Source: Brettanomyces bruxellensis
Taxonomy: Eukaryota; Ascomycota; Pichiomycetes; Pichiales; Pichiaceae
DNA length: 64,000 nucleotides
Reading direction: 5' to 3'
Assembly: GCF_011074885.1 (NCBI RefSeq)
Contig: NC_054686.1
Coordinates: forward strand, 62,001 to 126,000
Position numbers and translations under genes: made by a program. Under the pieces are notes generated by a model. The model saw only the letters and a list, made by a program, of their open reading frames with translations, did not search any database and was not told the DNA's origin. This document shows positions 40,178 to 49,500 of this stretch, piece after piece. How positions within the stretch are numbered: the first letter of the stretch is position 1; each line of letters starts with the position of its first letter.

Positions 40178-43051
40178 ATGGAGTGGGAAAAGACTTTTAC
40201 CTTACCGCCTGATGGTACAAGAGGAAACCTAATGAGAGTCACGATAGCGATTGGCTTAGTCTTTGCTCTTATCCATGTTTTTCTTCCATCCGATGCCTAC
40301 CTTAAAAATTTGTTCAGTTCAAACAAAGTTTTCATAGATAGCCTCCCAAGGTCACAATCCTTATCCTCTACAAGATTCTCGGACGGACTGAGAAAATGCC
40401 GAAACAGATATATTTTCCCTCAAAAAATAGACCCTGAACACAGACAAGAAAATCCAAGGTATCATATATATACGAATGATACATCAACACTCGGTACAAA
40501 CTTCTCGTTTGTGATTAAGAATGCCACAGTACTTGATGGGGACGGAATCCTCAGAGATGGACCTGCAGATGTGTATATCGATAAAGGAATGATTTATGGA
40601 GTTGTGGACAGTGGATCAAAAATATCACAATTCTTGATGGAGTCTGTTAAGCCACATGATATAATTGATGCTAAAGGAAAATATGTCACACCAGGATTGG
40701 TTGAAATGCATTCACATGTTGGTATCTGCACGCAGCCTGAGTTACGAGGAGTGAATGATATGTTTGAGTTAATGAACCCAACAACTCAATTTACAAAAAC
40801 TTTGGATGCATTCAACATTGGTGATCCTGCAATCAAGCTTATAAGTTATGGAGGTGCAACGTCCTCATTAGTATTACCTAGTGCAAATCTTATATCAGGA
40901 GAGGGCTTCGTTTTTAAGATGCTGGTTCCACCATCAAGGTCAGTAGAAGAAATGCTTCTTCAATATGATCCAAACGATGTTAGTCCAAATCTTTCAGTTA
41001 ATAGGCAGCGGTGGATGAAGATGGCCTGCGGAGAGAATCCTAAAAAAAGATTTGTTGCAAATCCATCAGCTCCAAAATCTAGGATGGGTCTAGGTTTCTT
41101 ATTCAGAAGCACTATGGAAAAGGCCCAGCATCTGAAAGAAGAACAAGATTTATGGTGTGATGCAATCGAACAAGGTTTAACACCAAAAACTCCAAGCTTC
41201 CCTGAAAATTCCGAGTACGATCTTTTGGTTGAACTCCTTAGGGGAAAGGTTAGGACAAATTCCCACTGCTACGAGACGTTTGATATTGAAACTCTTTTCA
41301 GGCATGCCAGGGAATTTGGCTTTAACATTACTGCAGTTCATCATGCTTTAGATGCATATAAGATTCCAGAAATAATCAGAAGACAACCTGGAAATGTGAG
41401 TATTGTTACTTTTGCAACGGAATGGGGTTTCAAGAAGGAAGCGTTTCAAGGAAGTGTTTTCAGTCCAAAGATTTTGAATGATAATAACATAACCATTGCT
41501 CTGCATACGGATCATCCTGCAAATGGTGGCCAAGATTTGATTATTCAAGCACAAATAGCACATAGCTTTGGCCTTCCAGCTGATAAAGCATTTTCTGCTA
41601 TTTCCGGAACAGCTGCAAAGATTCTTGGTTTAGATGACCGAATTGGATATCTTAGAAAAGGCTATGATGCAGATTTAGTCTTGTGGGATAGACATCCTCT
41701 GCAGGCAGGTTCAAGTCCACTCAAAGTTTATATTGATGGTGTTTCTGTTTTAAATGTACCAATCCCGGATGAAAATAAAGATGATGATCTCATTTCCTTA
41801 CCAGGCTCCCTGGAGGACATTACTACTGATAAAAAAGCATTAAGGTGCCTTGAAGGATCTCAGGAATTTGTCGTGAAAGGAATAAAGCAGTCATTTTTAA
41901 AGTCGTTACCATCGGGGGCCTCTAATATAACAAAAGAAATGGTCGTCAAGGGTGGTGAAGTTCTTTGTTTCCAGCAAGACTGTTCTGAATTCTACAGCGC
42001 AATTCATTCCAACTGTACGAAAATAATAACCTTGAAGGATGGCTATGTTGTGCCGGCAGGAACTGCTCTTACTACAACTCATGGTATTACAGAAATGCCA
42101 TCGGAACTTTCAACTGGAGATGGGGACGTTATGGATTTTGTGAATAACAACATTTTGGATGATTTCAGTGATCCAGAGAAAGTAGTTGCTGCAAAAAATG
42201 GTCTTCATCTTGAAAGTAAACATCTTAAATGGGCCCATAACTCCGGTGTTCTAAAGATAATCACACCTCCTTTGAGAAATGAGGGTAAAAAATTCTTAAC
42301 TGGTATCAGTACAGCTTTCAGATCGGATGCAACCGATTTAAATGGAATTATTAAGGAAAATGTTGCCATACACTTTACAATAGGTGATTTAGGAAAGCAA
42401 ATACTTTTGCCTACAGTTTCTTTACAAATCCAGACCCTAAGGAAACTTCTACTAGAGAATAAGGGCAAAGCAAATGCATATGGAGATGCATTCAGAGGTG
42501 AACTCCCCATTGCATTGCATACAAACAGTAAGGATGTAATCCTTCAACTTATAAAGCTTAAAAATGAACTTAAAACACCATACTTTATTATAGTTGGAGG
42601 TGTTGAAGCACATCTTGTCGGAAAGCAATTGGCGGAAAATGGTATCCCGGTAGTTTTAGAGCCTTGGAGATGCCAAAGAAAATATTGGGATGAAAGAAGA
42701 TGTTTAACTGGATTACATGGAACCCCAACCGCTATTACTGCACTCAAGAAAGCGGGCGTGAAATTTGCGATTGCAGTCGATGAAGACAAGTTAGTGAGAC
42801 TCCTTTACCAGGAAGCTACAATCGCAAAAGCAAGATCCGATATAACAAGTTATGAAGCTTTAAAAGCTATATCTTACGATGTTGAAGATATCTTTAAAAT
42901 CAACGACTTTATTAACAGTTTAGATTTTCTCGTTACTGAAGGACATCCACTTACTTATGGATCTCAAATAGTTGCAATAGTGGAAAATGGTACACTAACT
43001 GACGTGTATCCAGATTTGGAACCTGAGTTCGAAGTATCGCCCACTTATTGA
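40178..43051 (+). CDS. membrane-anchored two-domain amidohydrolase (CE9-like), paralogue 2
   Basis: 957 residues, clearly homologous along its length to the protein at 34572. A membrane helix lies at about 20-40. The N-terminal half keeps the metal ligands: VEMHSHVG (HxH), a third histidine in TNSHCYETFD, the pair in AVHHALDAYKIPE and the aspartate in LHTDHPANGG. The shared block RWMKMACGENPK is strongly conserved between the two. The C-terminal half repeats the fold but has GTALTTTHG where HxH is expected, so it is probably non-catalytic. Scattered N-glycosylation sequons after the helix fit a lumenal or extracellular catalytic part. It is divergent from CPS1 and followed in tandem by the regulator at 43510. 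Substrate unknown. Confidence 0.75.
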   Translation: MEWEKTFTLPPDGTRGNLMRVTIAIGLVFALIHVFLPSDAYLKNLFSSNKVFIDSLPRSQSLSSTRFSDGLRKCRNRYIFPQKIDPEHRQENPRYHIYTNDTSTLGTNFSFVIKNATVLDGDGILRDGPADVYIDKGMIYGVVDSGSKISQFLMESVKPHDIIDAKGKYVTPGLVEMHSHVGICTQPELRGVNDMFELMNPTTQFTKTLDAFNIGDPAIKLISYGGATSSLVLPSANLISGEGFVFKMLVPPSRSVEEMLLQYDPNDVSPNLSVNRQRWMKMACGENPKKRFVANPSAPKSRMGLGFLFRSTMEKAQHLKEEQDLWCDAIEQGLTPKTPSFPENSEYDLLVELLRGKVRTNSHCYETFDIETLFRHAREFGFNITAVHHALDAYKIPEIIRRQPGNVSIVTFATEWGFKKEAFQGSVFSPKILNDNNITIALHTDHPANGGQDLIIQAQIAHSFGLPADKAFSAISGTAAKILGLDDRIGYLRKGYDADLVLWDRHPLQAGSSPLKVYIDGVSVLNVPIPDENKDDDLISLPGSLEDITTDKKALRCLEGSQEFVVKGIKQSFLKSLPSGASNITKEMVVKGGEVLCFQQDCSEFYSAIHSNCTKIITLKDGYVVPAGTALTTTHGITEMPSELSTGDGDVMDFVNNNILDDFSDPEKVVAAKNGLHLESKHLKWAHNSGVLKIITPPLRNEGKKFLTGISTAFRSDATDLNGIIKENVAIHFTIGDLGKQILLPTVSLQIQTLRKLLLENKGKANAYGDAFRGELPIALHTNSKDVILQLIKLKNELKTPYFIIVGGVEAHLVGKQLAENGIPVVLEPWRCQRKYWDERRCLTGLHGTPTAITALKKAGVKFAIAVDEDKLVRLLYQEATIAKARSDITSYEALKAISYDVEDIFKINDFINSLDFLVTEGHPLTYGSQIVAIVENGTLTDVYPDLEPEFEVSPTY

Positions 43052-43509
43052 CATTTAGCTGCATTTTGAATTCATGGGGTGATTGTTTATATATATTTTC
43101 TTTTCTTCTTATTTTATATCGTTACTATCAAATCGACTTTCTTTAGACTTTTGGTTGAGTAGACATTCCAAATCCCAAACCTCGTGGGAATCACGGAAAT
43201 TTGAGGGGAGGTGGAGGCGAGAGAGGAAAACGTTGAAAAAATAGAAAGCAAGAACAATTAGAAGAAATTTTACCGTTCTGGTGTACCAATAATAGAAAAA
43301 GTATGCTTTTTCCTTGATAAGAGATCGTAGTGGTCCTATTTAAAATGTATATGTTGAGGAAAGATGGAGAAATTTCTGAGAGAAGACTTTATATGGTATG
43401 AAAATTATATTACTTTCGTTTTGTGTTACTTTATTTGCACCATAGGATTGCATTAGTTGGTAATCACATTTATTAAAATCAAAGTTGTGACGAGATCAAT
43501 TAAATTACC
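43052..43509. promoter_or_regulatory. upstream region of the regulator gene
   Basis: 458 bp with no credible ORF and no cysteine-rich exon that could supply a zinc cluster to the next gene. A GATAAG lies at 43316-43321. Confidence 0.45.
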
Positions 43510-45585
43510 ATGCCTCGGTCTCGTGAGAGAAAGTTTAATGTGAGATTCTTTGACCAAACCAAAGAGACCATTTCAAAGCAAATTGGACATAATCACAAAT
43601 CAAAACCAAAATTTCCTGGATTGCATGTTTCTTCCTTTGTGCGTGATGAATGGATAAAAAAGGGTAAGGTTCCGGTTAAAAATAAGAGCAGTATTACTTT
43701 TCATTCGCAGGATAGTGCTACGGACAAAGTGGAAGGTTGCAAAGAAAGCACATTCAAACTTACAAGCAAAGAAGTTGCGGATAATAAAGGTAAATCAATT
43801 AGTGATGCGGATGCTCAAAATCAAAATGAGACCCGAAATAAGGAATCAACACAACTATCACAAGCAAGTGGAAATAGTCGAGATCGGCTTGATATTAACA
43901 GCTTGGTAATCGATGCTCGTAATCCCCCAAGCAAGGGGAGTAAAAAGGAGGAAGTGGACGTTGCTGGAAAGAATGATAATAATGAAGTTGAAGATAACGA
44001 TGATGAAGACAAATATCCTTCAATGGAACAGTTTCTGGATTATCCGTTTTCCGTTGAAGATACAAAGTTACTAGAGAAGGAGCTTTCTGGCCTTATTCAA
44101 CCCGCAGAAAGTTATGGATTTTACGGCTTGGAGGAAAATAAAGATATATGGAATTCATCAGATGACAAGTACACATTTAATTTTGAACTGTCGAATCATA
44201 GTGCCGATGAAGATAGTACAGGTCATTCCCCAGATAAAGAGTCCAAGAATTTGGGGCTGAATATGTCGACGGGGTCCACAGTTTCATATCCACGGCCTCT
44301 TTCTGACACCCAGATATTTAGTTTGAATCCAGTTAATTTCTATAATGAGTTCAGATTAATTAATCACTATTGTCGGACGATGTGTTCTTTTTACAGTGTG
44401 AAGGACCCAGCGTGGAACTTTTACACGTATGTTTCTGATAGATTGACTTGTCGTTATGACCCATTAAAGTATGCTTTGCTTGCATGGTCTGCTCTTCATC
44501 TTTCTATCGTAGAAGAGTCGTCATTCTCTGTGGCTAACAAATATTACACTCTTTCTTTACGGGCAGTTATGGGGAATAACACTTTATTTCAGGGGGATGT
44601 GCCAATGGAGTTATTTCTTGTCACAGCATATTTCTTGGTTCACTTTGATATCATGGCCGGGACTAAGCATGCTTATCAAATATTAAGATACGTTTGGTCC
44701 ACACTCAGAATAGGCCGCTTTTTTCAGAGTGGGCCTGGCCCTACTTTAAGTCCCTTTGGATATCAAATAGTGGTTTGGTTACTTTACTTGGATATCAGGT
44801 CTTCTCTATTTGTTGGAAATATCAGCTTTCCAGACTACATACTTAAGCAGGATCGGAATCCAAACATTGAATATTTGTCAACGTCAAATGTCTATGAGAA
44901 GCGCGCAATACTGAATATCTTCTCACGTTCCAGAAAGCTTCTAAGTGGTGCATATGGTGCAAAATATCCAAAGGAGTATTCAGAAGATGATGAAATCCAA
45001 GAGAAGATTTTAATTCTGATGGTCCGAAACATGATGATGTTTGGACGACTTATCCGACTTCGGAATTGGTTGAATCAATGTGGTAACTCCACGGAATTTG
45101 ATGCGAACTCGCTTAAAAATGAGATAAGTAAACTGTATGATGACAATCAGAATTTATTAAAGTATTCAGGCAAATCAAGGATGTCATCTTTTCATGTCCT
45201 CATTGAGAATGCACTTATTTATTCCATTATCATATATTTCGATAGGATTTGCTATCCTGATATCAGAACAAGCAGCAAATGTCAGAAAGCTGCATCGGAG
45301 ATACTTAAAATTGCTGTACAGTTGAAAAAATTACGATCGCATGGCACGCCTGGTTCCACGCAATGGCCATTTCCACTTTTCATTGCCGGAGTGGAAACTA
45401 CAGATGTAATTTATCAGAAATGGATAATGGAAGAGTTGAAGGAGTGTGATGAAGAAGGGTGGGGACTACATTTGGGCAAAACGAGGCAATTGTTTAAGGC
45501 ATGTATAGAGCGGCAAGCAGAGACTCATCGGAGGGTTGATATTGGTGAGATAATGGAAAGCGTAGTTGGCGTATTTGTTTTATAG
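43510..45585 (+). CDS. fungal transcription-factor-domain protein without a visible zinc cluster
   Basis: 691 residues. Residues about 265-690 resemble the fungal-specific transcription factor domain of the Lys14/Uga3-like type: the opening NPVNFYNEFRLINHYCRTM, then LKYALLAWSALHLS and a long helical region. The first 260 residues are basic then strongly acidic and low-complexity, and contain only one cysteine, so no Zn2Cys6 domain is possible. The upstream sequence offers none either. It may act as a co-regulator, bind through a partner, or descend from a regulator that lost its DNA-binding domain. Its position between the amidohydrolase/CPS1 genes and a DAL5-like permease makes it the natural local regulator. 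Confidence 0.7.
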   Translation: MPRSRERKFNVRFFDQTKETISKQIGHNHKSKPKFPGLHVSSFVRDEWIKKGKVPVKNKSSITFHSQDSATDKVEGCKESTFKLTSKEVADNKGKSISDADAQNQNETRNKESTQLSQASGNSRDRLDINSLVIDARNPPSKGSKKEEVDVAGKNDNNEVEDNDDEDKYPSMEQFLDYPFSVEDTKLLEKELSGLIQPAESYGFYGLEENKDIWNSSDDKYTFNFELSNHSADEDSTGHSPDKESKNLGLNMSTGSTVSYPRPLSDTQIFSLNPVNFYNEFRLINHYCRTMCSFYSVKDPAWNFYTYVSDRLTCRYDPLKYALLAWSALHLSIVEESSFSVANKYYTLSLRAVMGNNTLFQGDVPMELFLVTAYFLVHFDIMAGTKHAYQILRYVWSTLRIGRFFQSGPGPTLSPFGYQIVVWLLYLDIRSSLFVGNISFPDYILKQDRNPNIEYLSTSNVYEKRAILNIFSRSRKLLSGAYGAKYPKEYSEDDEIQEKILILMVRNMMMFGRLIRLRNWLNQCGNSTEFDANSLKNEISKLYDDNQNLLKYSGKSRMSSFHVLIENALIYSIIIYFDRICYPDIRTSSKCQKAASEILKIAVQLKKLRSHGTPGSTQWPFPLFIAGVETTDVIYQKWIMEELKECDEEGWGLHLGKTRQLFKACIERQAETHRRVDIGEIMESVVGVFVL

Positions 45586-45728
45586 ATATGTTGTTAAATA
45601 TTATCATTTTTAAAGTTTTTAGGTTACATTAGGTAAATTTTATATCTTAACAAAAGCGAACGCTTGCTCTCAAATTGTAAATAGACACCATAAAAAATAG
45701 CAATGTACTAAAGATGAGTACAAAGGAA

Positions 45729-45755
<27 letters not shown>
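45729..45755. repeat. (AT)n microsatellite
   Basis: About 13 AT units between the convergent regulator and DAL5-like genes. Confidence 0.9.
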
Positions 45756-45760
<5 letters not shown>

Positions 45761-45802
45761 GCAGAAAGAACTGATCAGAGAAGAAGTTGCAGCCAGCTGC
45801 AT

Positions 45803-47344
45803 TCAGTAAGTATATCTGAACCCTCTCTGTTGTCTATCAGTCAAATCAAGGAATTCTTCGTTTTCTAAAGCCTCCTTTCCTTCTTGGATTTCCCTCTCTT
45901 CATTCTTGACCTTCTTCTTGTTCTCAATGTAGTAATAGTAGAAGAGAACCCATGGGAGAACAATTAAAATCACCCAGCAAACTATCATCATTTTAAATCC
46001 TTCAGAATATCCCGGAGCTTGAGAACTCTTGAAGAATTGTGGAGCAGCAATCATACCAACACAGTAGCAGACGAAGAATATAACATTTGTAGTGGATTTC
46101 TTAGTAAATCCTGAAATATTCTTTTGCATAAGAGCAAAGATGGTAATATCACTCATTGTGTTAATATAGATGCAATAGAATGCAAAAAGCTTACCATTTC
46201 TTCTGGACACTGGATGATTTGGAAGGTACTTCACAATACAAGTACCAATAAGACATGGAATGATACAGATCGACTGAATCAAAATAGTTGTGTTTGGATA
46301 ACGCGAAACAATCCATCCAGATAACCACAAAGTGAGAGCTTGCATAACACCAGAAGGCATGTTGATAAGCACTGTTTGGAAAGAGTTGAATCCAAATGAT
46401 TCAATAATCAAATTACCAAAGTTCTGAACACCACCGGCTGGAAGACATCCAATAAAGTAGATAATGGCGATAAGCCAAACTTGAGGGTCCAAAAGTGCTT
46501 CGAAAGCCTGCTCTTTTTTGAAAACTTTGTTCTTAACTCCGGTTCTGCTATCTCTCAGTCTCTCAACAGCAATGTACTTTTCTCTATCATTGAGGAATTT
46601 GCAATCGACAACTGAATCTGGAAGACAGAAGTATAGAGCGAAACCCCAAAAAAATGAGAGAATACCGTAAACCACATAGAACCACTTCCATGAGACAATA
46701 GAAGAATGAATATGACCAAGACCATAGGAAATAAGACCTCCAAATATGACACCAAAAGCGTTACCGGAATACCATATACTATCTCTCATTGCACTCTCAG
46801 TTTTCTTGTACCACATACCGGTCAAAAGAATCCAAGCCGGAGAAACAGTGGCTTCGCACATACCCAAAAGGAATCTAATAGTAGCTAAACCGCCAAAGTT
46901 CTTTGTAGCAGTTGTGCAAACCAAGACAATAGCCCACATGACAAAAGAGACACCAACATATCTTGCGATAGAGAAGTGTTGCATGCATCTGGCGGCTATT
47001 GGCTGACCAATCATATATCCGAAATAGAAAATAGAACCACACCAAGAATATTGATTTCCAACTAAATGAAGATCATCGATCAAACCGAAAACAGATGAGT
47101 TTGATAAAGCAGCTTTGTCCATAAACTGAAGGAAATATGAAATAAACATGAATGGCATTAAATGCAAATCAATCTTTCTTAACAATGATTTTTCCTCTTC
47201 TGACGTATATGGAGCATGTTTTCCAGAAGCAATAACCTGCAAAGCAACATCACCGTTCGAAAGAATTGGATCCAACTCAGGGTTGCTTGCACCCTTTTCT
47301 GAGCTCTCTATGGTCTCTGTAAAGTTTTCTTTTTCTTGACTCAT
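45803..47344 (-). CDS. DAL5-like MFS permease (allantoate/ureidosuccinate/dipeptide family)
   Basis: 513 residues of the anion:cation symporter family. The entry segment EKSLLRKIDLHLMPFMF, the TM1-2 region (FMDKAALSNSSVFGL), the TM4 stretch FLLGMCEATVSPAWIL and the C-terminal FLDLTDRQQRGFRY are characteristic of Dal5-type permeases, with about 12 membrane helices. In S. cerevisiae Dal5 imports allantoate, ureidosuccinate and some dipeptides under nitrogen control. Other branches carry vitamins or thiol compounds. Its place near CPS1 and two amidohydrolases suggests import of a nitrogenous amide or peptide. CTTATC (GATAAG on the coding strand) occurs at 47520 and 47744 upstream. Confidence 0.85.
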   Translation of the reverse strand: MSQEKENFTETIESSEKGASNPELDPILSNGDVALQVIASGKHAPYTSEEEKSLLRKIDLHLMPFMFISYFLQFMDKAALSNSSVFGLIDDLHLVGNQYSWCGSIFYFGYMIGQPIAARCMQHFSIARYVGVSFVMWAIVLVCTTATKNFGGLATIRFLLGMCEATVSPAWILLTGMWYKKTESAMRDSIWYSGNAFGVIFGGLISYGLGHIHSSIVSWKWFYVVYGILSFFWGFALYFCLPDSVVDCKFLNDREKYIAVERLRDSRTGVKNKVFKKEQAFEALLDPQVWLIAIIYFIGCLPAGGVQNFGNLIIESFGFNSFQTVLINMPSGVMQALTLWLSGWIVSRYPNTTILIQSICIIPCLIGTCIVKYLPNHPVSRRNGKLFAFYCIYINTMSDITIFALMQKNISGFTKKSTTNVIFFVCYCVGMIAAPQFFKSSQAPGYSEGFKMMIVCWVILIVLPWVLFYYYYIENKKKVKNEEREIQEGKEALENEEFLDLTDRQQRGFRYTY

Positions 47345-48164
47345 GACTAGTTAACCAAAAATGTGTTTTTGATTATGTCTTCGTAGAAACTTTAAAGAAT
47401 AAGCTGAGTGTCGGATCAAGTTGAAGTTGTTTCATCACTACGGGTTACTCACAGACGTATTTATATTTATTTGAAATGACCATATCAAAGCTCAAATGTG
47501 TATATTCGTGAAGTTATTGCTTATCAGTGATTGTTATGAAACCACTGGCTTTTCTTGTTCTTTTTTGATTTTGCATTATTCTTTTCTCACTTTTTTTTCG
47601 TGATCATCCGCCAGGATCTTTGGTTTGATTTCATAAGAAAAATTTTGAATCGAAAGATTCTATATCGAGTAATTACTTATTTTAGCGCAAGGACAATGAA
47701 ATACAACCGTAAAAATTATAAAAATGAAAAAATAAATTGATTTCTTATCAATAGGAATACTAAAATTTGCAACTGCCATATTAGGCAAGTATTTTGTCTT
47801 CTATCGCCTGCAAGTCAATTTTACGATGAACTAATGGCATTAAGGAATGCCATTGAAATGTCCGCAGAGGTGGTATGTTCAAGTCATTACTTATACTATT
47901 AAAGTTTGTTCCTTCTAAAGAAATGTCACGATAAAGAAAAGGTGGCGAAAATTTTGCCGATGGACAATCAAGTATTATATAAAAAACCTTAAACTTATCG
48001 AAGACAGTTTATCTTTGAAAAGGCCGCCGTAAGAAATAATTCATATAACGCTGCTTAAAAAGTTAAAATAAAAGTAAAGATATGATGCTTACAGTATGAT
48101 AGTATGCAATTCATCTAAAATATATTGTATTGTATTGTACTACATTGTATTTTATGTAACTTAT
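47345..48164. promoter_or_regulatory. DAL5-like upstream region
   Basis: 820 bp without a credible gene. It holds GATAAG-type sites (47520-47525 and 47744-47749), the palindrome TGCC-N6-GGCA at 47774-47787, a perfect hairpin with 9-bp arms (47833-47854, AATGGCATT-AAGG-AATGCCATT) and an ATTGT-rich tract near 48119-48160. Confidence 0.45.
47774..47787. promoter_or_regulatory. palindrome TGCC-N6-GGCA, candidate operator
   Basis: TGCCATATTAGGCA. It has the same arms and spacing as the palindrome in the CPS1/amidohydrolase 2 promoter, lying about 430 bp upstream of the DAL5-like ATG. Confidence 0.4.
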
Positions 48165-49500
48165 CTAGTAAATATTTGGGATATCGCGTGGCAAATCGTG
48201 ATTGATCCCATTCCCATAATCACTATATCCAGCCATTTTGAAGCAATTCCTGTGTTGTAAACTTTAATATGCATTAAATGGGGGTAAATATAGACAAGTG
48301 GAATGCAGGCAAAGCAGCCGGCAAATAAAACAAGCATATCTATATTGTCTGATCCGCGTTAAGCCAAGATTGAGGCAATAACGATGGCAAGTAAACGTAC
48401 ACCATTTTTTAACCATTTGATCAGTGAATTTGTCTTCCCTGAGTTTTCATTAAATATCCAATGTTCCATAATTTTTATCGCAGGAAATAGCTGAAGCGGG
48501 ACTGACAGCATAAAAGCAAGAGAGTAAACCATTTGAATCCAAGTAACAGCCCTAGAGTTTTGTGGGAGATCTAATATTATCGCAGTGTGAACATTATTTC
48601 AAAAAGCCAAATAGCCTGCTGCCCCGATTAATATAAATAAAATGCAGGTGCATAGTTATACCTTGAACAATACTTTTGGAAATTCCTCTGGCTTTTTCAT
48701 TGAGTCTTGAATTGGAATCACAAGACTGGCTCCTTCGAAAGCGAATATTCCGGTACCATCAAATAAAAAGCATCTGCTTTTGTTAAACATGACAAAGTCT
48801 TCTGATGATCTATGAATGAATATATGAGCGCACATATTAAATACTATAATAATGAGCCCTATAGGTATGAAAATATTTGCAATTAGTGTTGCTGGTGTAA
48901 GTCTTCTTATTTTCCTGATAAATGACATAGGAATTTGGAACCCACAATCTGTGAGAATTATAATCTCTTGATTAACATCTATGTGAAAAATATTTTGAAA
49001 AAATGCCCTGAAATTTTCGGAAGTAAACACAATATATGTTGCGATGAACCCTATTTGAGAAAGCATTATTGATGTGAGAATAAGCCGTTGCATATATGGA
49101 TCGTAGAGTGTACCCCAAACGTCGAACCTCCCACTGCGACCTTTGCTTGTATTAATAAAATGTAACATATGTATGAAAGTATGCCCAACATTATATTAAG
49201 AACACATGAAAATAATAGGCCGCCATCAGCGAATGCGCCTGGCAAGAAAAGAACACCTGTTTCCACAAATGATCTAAATAGAAGGAAAAAGGTACGTTTT
49301 GAAGATATATTCGACTTCCTATCCTGAAGTTGGCACAGAGAATTTGTTGCGCTTATGTCCTCAACATTGGTTGTAGTTTTATGGATACCCAGTTCGGTGT
49401 CACTGCGTAATAAAATTGTTGATTCAGTTAAGTCGTCCTTTAATATATCTTTTTTTGGTTCATTCAATGATGTTTTACTTTTGTACTTTTCTTTTCTCAT
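48165..49500 (-). pseudogene. AVT3/AVT4-like vacuolar amino-acid transporter, decayed
   Basis: The start ATG is at 49500 and the final stop at 48165-48167. The first piece (to 49066) has the family opening FFLLFRSFVETGVLFLPGAF. The second (49168-48656) continues with ILTSIMLSQIGFIATYIVF. Further minus-strand pieces between 48655 and 48165 carry the conserved tail, for example VYSLAFMLSVPLQLFPAIKI and CFACIPLVYIYPHLMH. The pieces lie in different frames, with a frameshift between the first two, another near 48655-48630, a TGA just after GYLAF and a TAA at 48359-48361. Several independent lesions make this a true pseudogene. The intact family exports neutral amino acids from the vacuole. Confidence 0.85.
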
